This document shows positions 1-5,633 of a stretch of DNA of 14,307 nucleotides, piece after piece. The stretch comes from Actinomycetota bacterium (GTDB lineage Bacteria > Actinomycetota > Acidimicrobiia > Acidimicrobiales > Ilumatobacteraceae). The stretch spans positions 1 to 14,307 of the forward strand of contig WLEG01000019.1 in NCBI GenBank assembly GCA_009704425.1, in the 5' to 3' direction. The notes under the pieces were generated by a model. That model was not told the origin of the DNA. It saw only the letters and a program-made list of their open reading frames with translations, and ran no database searches. Every line of letters starts with the position of its first letter. Positions within the stretch are counted from its first letter, which is position 1. The translations under genes and the position numbers were made by a program.

Positions 1-1
1 C

Positions 2-721
2 GTGAACGTCTACATCAAGGCCCGCGAGATCACGGCCTTCATCGGTCCGTCGGGATGCGGCAAGTCGACGGTGTTGCGATGCTTCGATCGCATGAACGAT
101 CTCATCCCCACCGCGCGGGTGGAGGGAACGGTGGAGTACCACGGCGTGAATCTGTACGACCGCGAGGTCGACGCGGTCGAGGTTCGGCGACGGGTGGGAA
201 TGGTCTTCCAGAAGCCCAACCCGTTCCCGAAGAGCATCTACGACAATCTGGCCTTCGGACCCCGACTGAACGGCATCAAGAAGAAAGCCGACCTCGACGT
301 GATCGTGGAATCCTCGTTGAAGCGCGCGGCTCTGTGGGACGAGGTGAAGGATCGTCTCAAGGCCTCGGCGATGGGTCTGTCGGGTGGACAGCAACAACGA
401 CTCTGCATCGCCCGTTGCATAGCCGTGGAGCCCGACGTGATCCTGATGGACGAGCCGTGTTCGGCGCTCGACCCCATCGCGACCGCGCGCATTGAGGATC
501 TGATGCAGGAGATCAAGCGGGACTTCACCATCATCATCGTCACCCACAACATGCAGCAGGCCGCGCGCGTGAGCGATCAGACCGCTTTCTTCACCACCGA
601 GGTGAATCCCGAGAGCGATCGACGCACCGGCGTGCTGGTGGAGTTCGACAAGACCCAGAAGATGTTCTCCAACCCGTCGGACTCGCGCACCGAGGCCTAC
701 GTCACCGGCCGTTTCGGCTGA
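2..721 (+). CDS. pstB: Phosphate ABC transporter ATP-binding protein PstB (5' end cut off)
   Basis: ATPase of the high-affinity phosphate importer PstSCAB, on the cytoplasmic face of the membrane. Visible motifs, numbered from the first in-window codon: Walker A GPSGCGKST (15-23), Q-loop Q70 in MVFQKPNPFP, signature LSGGQQQR (126-133), Walker B VILMDEP (146-152) with catalytic E151, and H-loop H182 in VTHNMQQA. The MVFQKPxPFPxSIYDN and EPCSALDPI stretches are diagnostic for PstB within the ABC family. The GTG at position 2 is not the true start. The N-terminal strand and A-loop that precede Walker A by roughly 30-40 residues in full PstB proteins are missing, so the gene continues left of the window. 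Residues about 198-210 form a short hydrophilic insertion relative to E. coli PstB. It ends directly before phoU, the usual pst operon order. Identity is near certain. Confidence 0.97.
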   Translation: MNVYIKAREITAFIGPSGCGKSTVLRCFDRMNDLIPTARVEGTVEYHGVNLYDREVDAVEVRRRVGMVFQKPNPFPKSIYDNLAFGPRLNGIKKKADLDVIVESSLKRAALWDEVKDRLKASAMGLSGGQQQRLCIARCIAVEPDVILMDEPCSALDPIATARIEDLMQEIKRDFTIIIVTHNMQQAARVSDQTAFFTTEVNPESDRRTGVLVEFDKTQKMFSNPSDSRTEAYVTGRFG

Positions 722-731
722 GAGGAAGATC

Positions 732-1484
732 ATGGAAGAAGCACGCAAGTCCTTTCACCGCGAACTGAACGACATCCAGCAGGAGCTCGTGCGCATCTCG
801 GCGGGAGTGGTGGAGAGCATTCCCCGGTGCACGACGGTTCTGCTGGAGCAGGATCTGTCGGCGGCCGAGTCGATGATCATGGCCGACGACGAGGTGGACG
901 CCCGCACCATCGAACTCGAGGACCGCTGCATCCAGATCCTCGCGTTGCAGGCGCCGGTGGCCGGAGAACTTCGTCAGGTGATCGCCGCTCTCAAGATCTG
1001 TGCCGAGATCGAACGCTCGGCGGACCTGGTGGTGAACATCTGCAAGGCCGCTCGTCGCATCTACGGACACGAGTTCGATCCCAAGTTGCGCGGGTTGGTG
1101 TTGAAGATGTCGGACCAGGCCCGACATCTGTTCAGTGAGGCCACCAGCGCGTATCACGACGCGGACGCCTCCCGCGCGGCGGCCATCGACGACATGGATG
1201 CCTTCCTCGACGATCTGCAGCGACAGTTCATCCAAGCCATCTTCGAATCGCACGCCGCGGGTCGTATCGACCTGCAGGTGGCCATTCAGCTGGCCGTGGT
1301 GGCGCGGTTCTACGAACGAATCGGCGATCACGCGGTGAACATGGGGGAGAAGGTTCGTTTCCAGGTCACCGGTTGGCTACCCGAGCAGTCGGGTGCGGCC
1401 CGACACCGTGAACGCAGCTTGCAGGACCCCACCCCCGTGGGAATGGTCCGGCCACCCGTGGGGAACCCGCCATCGGACACCTGA
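732..1484 (+). CDS. phoU: Phosphate signalling protein PhoU (first of two)
   Basis: PhoU links the Pst transporter to the phosphate two-component system and keeps the response off when phosphate is plentiful. The 250-residue protein has the family's two-fold repeat of three-helix bundles. Each repeat carries the ExxxD metal-binding signature: E94-D98 in EIERSAD and E195-D199 in ERIGDH. LQAPVAGELR (72-81) is a typical PhoU stretch. A start at ATG 732 is supported by the purine-rich AGAGGAAG at 721-728, which overlaps the pstB stop, so the two genes are co-transcribed. The last ~35 residues, after VTGWLP, are Pro/Arg-rich and probably disordered; they lie beyond the usual family length of about 215-235. 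A close paralog is encoded 127 bp downstream. Which of the two is the main signalling PhoU cannot be told from sequence. Confidence 0.95.
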   Translation: MEEARKSFHRELNDIQQELVRISAGVVESIPRCTTVLLEQDLSAAESMIMADDEVDARTIELEDRCIQILALQAPVAGELRQVIAALKICAEIERSADLVVNICKAARRIYGHEFDPKLRGLVLKMSDQARHLFSEATSAYHDADASRAAAIDDMDAFLDDLQRQFIQAIFESHAAGRIDLQVAIQLAVVARFYERIGDHAVNMGEKVRFQVTGWLPEQSGAARHRERSLQDPTPVGMVRPPVGNPPSDT

Positions 1485-1495
1485 TTTCTCCGCGT

Positions 1496-1528
1496 GTTCA
1501 CCGCTCGTTCACGGCATCTACTCCGAGC
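1496..1528 (+). promoter_or_regulatory. PHO-box-like 11-bp direct repeats, upstream cluster
   Basis: Two adjacent 11-bp units, GTTCACCGCTC (1496-1506) and GTTCACGGCAT (1507-1517), are followed by a degenerate third (CTACTCCGAGC, 1518-1528). Tandem 11-bp units beginning GTTCA are the known layout of actinobacterial PhoP/RegX3 binding sites. The array lies upstream of the second phoU and of the regulator gene itself. A TANNNT hexamer (TAGTTT, 1545-1550) lies 16 bp past the third unit, so a bound activator would sit over the -35 region. The sequence pattern is directly visible; RegX3 binding is inferred. Confidence 0.65.
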
Positions 1529-1544
1529 GGAAAGGTGGGCTGTT

Positions 1545-1550
1545 TAGTTT
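1545..1550 (+). promoter_or_regulatory. Candidate -10 element for phoU2-senX3-regX3
   Basis: TAGTTT fits the actinobacterial TANNNT -10 pattern. It lies between the two groups of GTTCA repeats and would place a transcription start near 1557, with a leader of about 55 nt before ATG 1612. No -35 hexamer is evident, as expected for an activator-dependent promoter. Single-hexamer evidence only. Confidence 0.35.
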
Positions 1551-1551
1551 C

Positions 1552-1584
1552 GTTCACCGTGGGGACACGGAACATTCAGCCGCG
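1552..1584 (+). promoter_or_regulatory. PHO-box-like 11-bp repeats, downstream cluster
   Basis: GTTCACCGTGG (1552-1562), GGACACGGAAC (1563-1573) and ATTCAGCCGCG (1574-1584) follow each other at exact 11-bp spacing. The first keeps the full GTTCACC heptamer, the second is weak and the third keeps TTCA. This group lies at or past the predicted transcription start. If bound, it could act as a second activator contact or as a repressing site. Weaker than the upstream cluster. Confidence 0.45.
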
Positions 1585-1611
1585 GAGATTCCCGACGATG
1601 GACGGCGAACG

Positions 1612-2343
1612 ATGAATCGATTGGCGCACGACGAGCTGGCCGACCTGCGCTCGGAGGTGCTGCGTGTCGCGGCCAACCTCATCGAGAGCATCCCCCGGGC
1701 CACGCAGATTCTTCTCGATCAGGATCTCGAGGGTGCGGAGTACCAGATCCTGGCCGACGACGAATTCGACATGCGCACCATGGTGCTGGAGGAGCGGTGC
1801 ATCGCTCTCATGGCGTTGCACGCTCCGGTGGCCGGCGAATTGCGACACGCCGTGACCATCATGAAGATGGCCGCCGATCTCGAACGGTCGGCGGATCTGG
1901 TGGTGAACATCTGCAAGGTGTCGCGGCGCATCCACGGTCACGAACTCGACGCCAAGTTGCGCGGCCTCATCACCCGTATGGGTCAGCAGGCTCAGAGTCT
2001 GTTCAAGCACTCGTTCGAGGCCTACGCCGATCTGGACCTGCCGGTGGCCAAGGCCGTCGACGACATGGACCTCTTCCTGGACTACCTCCACAAGCAGTTC
2101 ATCCAGGCCATCTTCGAGTCGCACAGCGCCGGTCACATCGATCTGCCGATCGCGGTCCAGATGGCCATCACCGCGCGATTCTTCGAGCGCATCGGAGACC
2201 ATGCGGTGAACTGCGCTCATTTCGTCCAGTTCCTGATCACCGGTGAACTTCCCCCGGCCGGTGACCACCGGCGGGGTGGTCGGGGGTCCCTCGACCAGAC
2301 CCCGGCGGGTGGAATCACCATGACCGGAGCGAACCCCGCATGA
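1612..2343 (+). CDS. phoU: Second PhoU-family protein, linked to the two-component genes
   Basis: This is a 243-residue paralog of the upstream PhoU. It aligns without gaps over nearly the whole helical core: IESIPRATQILLDQDL, ADDEFD, APVAGELR, ERSADLVVNICK, KQFIQAIFESHSAGHIDL and ERIGDHAVN. Both metal-binding ExxxD signatures are intact (E91-D95, E192-D196). I chose ATG 1612 because it matches the start of the first PhoU to within two residues. Extending the frame upstream would read through the repeat-bearing intergenic region and the end of phoU1. No strong ribosome binding site precedes it. The ~30-residue tail is Gly/Pro-rich. Its TGA overlaps the kinase ATG as ATGA, so it is translated with senX3-regX3. 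Mycobacterial genomes also carry two PhoU-like proteins, but here they stand almost side by side. Confidence 0.92.
   Translation: MNRLAHDELADLRSEVLRVAANLIESIPRATQILLDQDLEGAEYQILADDEFDMRTMVLEERCIALMALHAPVAGELRHAVTIMKMAADLERSADLVVNICKVSRRIHGHELDAKLRGLITRMGQQAQSLFKHSFEAYADLDLPVAKAVDDMDLFLDYLHKQFIQAIFESHSAGHIDLPIAVQMAITARFFERIGDHAVNCAHFVQFLITGELPPAGDHRRGGRGSLDQTPAGGITMTGANPA
2263..2303 (+). repeat. Two consecutive hairpins in the 3' end of phoU2
   Basis: GACCACC (2263-2269) pairs with GGTGGTC (2275-2281) across a 5-nt loop. GGGGTC (2283-2288) then pairs with GACCCC (2298-2303) across 9 nt. Both lie in the codons of the low-complexity PhoU2 tail, 37 bp before the kinase start. No T-run follows, so this is unlikely to be a strong terminator. 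It may only reflect GC-rich tail codons. Confidence 0.35.
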
Positions 2344-3488
2344 TCACCGTCGTGTTCGTGGTGCTGGCGTTGGCCATCGGGTTCTACGTCGGACTTCGTC
2401 GTGGGCGAGCCGAGGGGATCGTCACGACCGTCGCGCAACCCGAGGTTTCCGCCACTCCCTCCGAGGAGGGCGAGGTGGCACCGCAGGTGCGGGCGGCACT
2501 CGACTCTCTGTCGGTGGGAGTCGTCGTGGCCGCGACCGACGGCACGATCGTGTTTCGGAACGTCACGGCACGGGGGCTCACGGGAGCCGTTCATTCCGAC
2601 GTGCTGGTGGACGAGGCGGTCGACGTCCACCTCCGCGGAGCCCTCGACGGCGACTCGCGACGTCAGGTGTTGGACCTCTTCGGTCCGCCGAGAAAAGTCG
2701 TGGCGGTGTCGGCCACCCCGTTGTCGACCGGCGGTGCGGTCGCCATGGTCGAGGACATCACCGAGCGATCGCTCGTGGACGCGGTGCGCACCGATTTCGT
2801 CGCCAACATCAGTCACGAGTTGAAGACCCCGGTGGGAGCTCTGGCGGTGCTGGCCGAGGCGCTGTCGGCCGAGGACGATCTGGATGTCATCCATCGACTG
2901 TCGGGCAAGATGGTCGACGAGGCACTGCGCGTGGGCCGCACGATCGACGACCTCCTGGAGTTGTCGCGAATCGAGCTGGGTGGCGAGGCGGTGAAGGACG
3001 CGGTGAGCGTCTCCATGGTGATCGCCGAGGCCGTCGACCGCGCGCGCCCGCTCTCCGAACGACGGGCCATCGACGTGTCCAGTGTGGAGGCCAGCGATCG
3101 CATGAAGGTGCTCGGCGATCGTCGCCAGCTGGTGTCGGCTCTCGGCAATCTGGTGGAGAACGCCGTGAAGTACTCCGAACGAGGATCCAAGGTCGAGGTC
3201 TCGGCGCGTTCCGACGGTCAGTGGGTGGAGTTCACGGTTCGGGACTACGGCCTCGGAATCCCGGCGCGCGACATCGACCGCATCTTCGAGCGCTTCTATC
3301 GCGTCGATCGCGCTCGGTCGCGGGAGACCGGAGGCACCGGACTCGGCCTGGCCATCGTGCGTCACGTCGCCACCAATCACGGTGGCGAGGTGTCGGTGAC
3401 GAGCATTGAAGGCGAGGGTTCGACGTTCCTTCTGCGGGTGCCGGCGGCCCCCGGTTTGGTCTTGACGACGATGTCGGAAGCGGGATGA
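2340..3488 (+). CDS. senX3: Phosphate-responsive sensor histidine kinase, SenX3/PhoR type
   Basis: Membrane-anchored kinase of the phosphate two-component system. The 382 residues read in order: one N-terminal transmembrane segment (about 2-19) followed by an Arg-rich cytoplasmic edge, a PAS-like domain (about 48-140), a dimerisation/phosphoacceptor domain with H159 in FVANISHELKTP, and an ATP-binding domain. The ATP-binding domain has N-box N270/N274 (GNLVENAVKYS), G1 box D302-G306 (RDYGLGIP), F-box IFERFYRVD (315-323) and G2 box GGTGLGLAIV (331-340). All catalytic boxes look intact. There is no extracellular sensor loop, so input probably comes from inside the cell through PhoU and the PAS domain. 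The ATG overlaps the phoU2 stop (ATGA), with GGAG at 2326-2329. Family assignment rests on motifs plus the RegX3-like partner downstream. Confidence 0.93.
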   Translation: MITVVFVVLALAIGFYVGLRRGRAEGIVTTVAQPEVSATPSEEGEVAPQVRAALDSLSVGVVVAATDGTIVFRNVTARGLTGAVHSDVLVDEAVDVHLRGALDGDSRRQVLDLFGPPRKVVAVSATPLSTGGAVAMVEDITERSLVDAVRTDFVANISHELKTPVGALAVLAEALSAEDDLDVIHRLSGKMVDEALRVGRTIDDLLELSRIELGGEAVKDAVSVSMVIAEAVDRARPLSERRAIDVSSVEASDRMKVLGDRRQLVSALGNLVENAVKYSERGSKVEVSARSDGQWVEFTVRDYGLGIPARDIDRIFERFYRVDRARSRETGGTGLGLAIVRHVATNHGGEVSVTSIEGEGSTFLLRVPAAPGLVLTTMSEAG

Positions 3489-3498
3489 GGAGCTGAAT

Positions 3499-4209
3499 AT
3501 GGGAATGCAGACCGTTCTGTTGGTGGAGGACGAGGAGAGCTTCATCGACGCCCTGACCGTCGGCTTGAAGAAGGAGGGCTTCCGTGTCGAGGTCGCTCGC
3601 GACGGGATGGAGGCGCTGAACAAGTTCGACGTCGTCCAACCCGACGTGGTGCTGCTCGACGTGATGTTGCCCAAGATCTCCGGCATCGACGTGTGTCGCC
3701 AGTTGCGCAAGAAGACCCAGGTGCCCATCATCATGGTCACCGCCAAGGGCGCCGAGATCGACACGGTCGTGGGGCTCGAGGTGGGGGCCGACGACTACAT
3801 CACCAAGCCGTATCGCATGCGCGAGTTGGTGGCCCGGATGCGCGCCGTTCTGCGGCGGGTTCCCAACGAGGCCACCGCCGGCATGACCGACCTCGACGGC
3901 AACACCTTGATGGTGGGTGAGGTGGTTCTCGATCCGGATCAGCACAAGGTGGTGGTGAACGGCGCCGAGGTGGCCATGCCCCTCAAGGAGTTCGAGCTGC
4001 TGCACATCTTGTTGGCCAATGCCGGCCGGGTGCTGCCCCGCGAGACGCTGATCGATCGCGTGTGGGGCACCGACTACGTCGGTGACACCAAGACGCTCGA
4101 CGTGCACATCAAGCGTCTGCGCGCCAAGGTGGAGGACGACCCCGCCTCCCCGACGCGCATCGTGACGATTCGCGGTCTCGGTTACAAGTTCGAGCGGGTT
4201 CGCACCTGA
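3499..4209 (+). CDS. regX3: Response regulator RegX3/PhoP, OmpR family
   Basis: DNA-binding response regulator partnered with the kinase just upstream. The receiver domain (1-120) has the acidic pocket E10/D11, phosphoacceptor D54 in VVLLDVMLP, T81 and K103 in DDYITKPY. The winged-helix domain (about 135-233) includes PLKEFELLHILLANAGRVL, the recognition-helix region TKTLDVHIKRLRAKVE (198-213) and the wing VTIRGLGYKFE. LIDRVWGTDYVGDTKTLDVH closely resembles mycobacterial RegX3 as I remember it. ATG 3499 is favoured over ATG 3505 because GAGGAG at 3487-3492 lies 6 nt before it. The gap to the kinase is 10 bp, so the genes form one operon. Expected targets are phosphate-starvation genes, and the repeats at 1496-1584 are natural autoregulatory sites. 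Confidence 0.95.
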   Translation: MGMQTVLLVEDEESFIDALTVGLKKEGFRVEVARDGMEALNKFDVVQPDVVLLDVMLPKISGIDVCRQLRKKTQVPIIMVTAKGAEIDTVVGLEVGADDYITKPYRMRELVARMRAVLRRVPNEATAGMTDLDGNTLMVGEVVLDPDQHKVVVNGAEVAMPLKEFELLHILLANAGRVLPRETLIDRVWGTDYVGDTKTLDVHIKRLRAKVEDDPASPTRIVTIRGLGYKFERVRT

Positions 4210-4214
4210 TCGAA

Positions 4215-4236
4215 GGCGCGCCCGTGGATTCGCGCC
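4215..4236 (+). terminator. Possible weak terminator after regX3
   Basis: GGCGCG (4215-4220) and CGCGCC (4231-4236) can form a 6-bp GC-only stem with a 10-nt loop, six bases after the regX3 stop. There is no T-run, which is common for actinobacterial hairpins but makes the call uncertain. It separates the phosphate operon from the next gene, which has its own promoter. Confidence 0.3.
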
Positions 4237-4271
4237 CGGCGGATGGAACCGATGCCGTCGCACGGTTCACC

Positions 4272-4277
4272 TAATCT
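4272..4277 (+). promoter_or_regulatory. -10 element (TAATCT) of a leaderless promoter for the MFS gene
   Basis: TAATCT lies 6 nt before GTG 4284, so transcription would begin at or next to the start codon. No Shine-Dalgarno sequence is present. A single GTTCACC heptamer (4265-4271), the same core as in the PHO-box repeats, abuts it on the upstream side. Confidence 0.6.
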
Positions 4278-4283
4278 GTTGCC

Positions 4284-5633
4284 GTGAACGACGCGGCCCC
4301 CTCGAGTCTCCCGGGTCGTGGACGCGGCGGCGAGTACGTGGCCCCGCGACATCAACACCGATTCGTGCCGTCGCCGTTCACCCGCTTGGTTCGCGTCCAC
4401 GCGCTCATGGCCGCCGGTGAGGCGTCCATGGCGGTCGCTCTGGCCGATTCGCTCTTCTTGTCCATCACCCCGGGCGAGGCCCGAGGTCGGGTTCTGTTGT
4501 TCCTGGCGGTCAGTTTCGCGCCATTCCTGGTTCTCGGTCGATTCATCGGTCCGGTGATCGACCGCATGCCCGGCGGACGACGCCTGTTGATCGTCCTCAT
4601 CGCCGCTTTGCGCGCCGTCGTGATGCTGTTGATGGTGTCGCAACTGGATTCGTTGCTGTTGTTCCCCCTGGCGTTCCTCGCCATGGTGTTGAACAAGACC
4701 TACGGCGTGTCGAAGTCGGCCGTGTTGCCGTCGTTGTTGCGCGGCGACAAGGACCTCGTCCAGTCGAACGCCCGACTCGGTGTCACGGCCGGTGTGGTGG
4801 GGTTCCTGGCGGCCATCCCGGCCGGACTTCTCAGTGCGGCCTCGCCGAAGGCCTCCCTGGTCTTCGGGGCCCTCGTCTTCGTTCTGGCGACGTTGAACGC
4901 CATGAAGTTGCCGAGGCAATCGGTCACCACCGGCGAGACGCAACAGCTGGAGATCGAGGAACTCCGTCAGCCGAACGTGTTGATCGCGGTGTCGGCGATG
5001 AGCCTCGTGCGGGCCTCGGTGGGGTTCACCTTCTTCCATCTGGCGTTCTTCTTCGCCGATCACCCACGGGTCGAGCGCCTGGATCTGGCTCCCAACGGCA
5101 TGTGGTACGAGGTGCGTTATCACTTCGGTCCGCAGTTCGGCACGATGTGGTTCGGTCTCGCGGTGAGTCTGGCCGCGATCGGATCGTTGCTCGGCAACCT
5201 GAGCGCGAAACCCTTGAGGCGAGTGGGGCACATCGAACACCTGCTGATCGCCGCACTGTTCTTGATCGGAGGGGCGGGTCTCCTGACCGCGTTGCTCCCC
5301 ACCACGATCACCGCACTGTTGTTGATGGCGATCGTGAACTACGCGGCCGCCATCGGGAGCATGTCGTTCGAGTCGATCGTGCAGCGCGACGCACCCGACG
5401 CCAACCGGGGCCGTGCGCTCGCCAACTACTACACCAAGTTCCAACTGATGTGGGTTCTGGCCGGCATCATCCCGGTGCTGTTGAAGCTGCCCGGAGTGGT
5501 GGGCTTCGCGGTGGTCTCGACGATCGGCTTCAGCGGCGGTCTGGTGTATTGGTTGAGCAACCGACAGGTGAGCAAGGGCTTGGAGCCGTCATCGGTGGTG
5601 GCCCAATTGCGTCAGCGTTTCAGTCGCCGGTGA
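4284..5633 (+). CDS. MFS-type multi-pass transporter, substrate unknown
   Basis: A 449-residue membrane protein with a ~35-residue polar N-terminus and many hydrophobic segments (for example about 70-90, 101-135, 165-205, 231-257, 288-307, 319-355, 387-425). The loop GRFIGPVIDRMPGGRR (85-100) after the second predicted helix resembles MFS motif A (GxxxDRxGRR), which points to a major facilitator fold. A hydrophilic stretch (212-230) fits the central cytoplasmic loop between the two six-helix halves. No substrate-specific signature was recognised. GTG 4284 is supported by the leaderless -10 at 4272-4277. The gene stands alone; its stop overlaps the convergent DUF2342 gene by 14 bp. Although adjacent to the phosphate operon, it is separated by 74 bp and its own promoter, so a role in phosphate physiology is only speculative. 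Confidence 0.8.
   Translation: MNDAAPSSLPGRGRGGEYVAPRHQHRFVPSPFTRLVRVHALMAAGEASMAVALADSLFLSITPGEARGRVLLFLAVSFAPFLVLGRFIGPVIDRMPGGRRLLIVLIAALRAVVMLLMVSQLDSLLLFPLAFLAMVLNKTYGVSKSAVLPSLLRGDKDLVQSNARLGVTAGVVGFLAAIPAGLLSAASPKASLVFGALVFVLATLNAMKLPRQSVTTGETQQLEIEELRQPNVLIAVSAMSLVRASVGFTFFHLAFFFADHPRVERLDLAPNGMWYEVRYHFGPQFGTMWFGLAVSLAAIGSLLGNLSAKPLRRVGHIEHLLIAALFLIGGAGLLTALLPTTITALLLMAIVNYAAAIGSMSFESIVQRDAPDANRGRALANYYTKFQLMWVLAGIIPVLLKLPGVVGFAVVSTIGFSGGLVYWLSNRQVSKGLEPSSVVAQLRQRFSRR

Noticed and set aside
1428..1441. Small inverted repeat CCCAC/GTGGG near the end of phoU1
   Set aside because: The stem is only 5 bp in C/G-rich coding sequence, with no T-run and no position argument; not strong enough to call.
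1393..1611. Upstream GTG start for the second phoU adding 73 residues
   Set aside because: It would overlap the phoU1 end and translate through the PHO-box-like repeats. The added residues have no PhoU similarity, and ATG 1612 matches the paralog's start.
2217..3764. Long open frame on the minus strand opposite the kinase and regulator (515 codons)
   Set aside because: It lies antisense to senX3/regX3, which have complete motifs. The translation is His/Arg/Asp-rich low-complexity typical of a GC-rich shadow frame and has no domain.
3232..4263. Minus-strand open frame opposite regX3 (343 codons)
   Set aside because: Antisense to an intact response regulator; composition is shadow-like (His/Gly/Val repeats) and it has no recognisable fold.
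4182..5444. Minus-strand open frame opposite the MFS gene (420 codons)
   Set aside because: Gln/Arg/His-rich translation with no motifs; the plus frame is a coherent membrane protein with a promoter.
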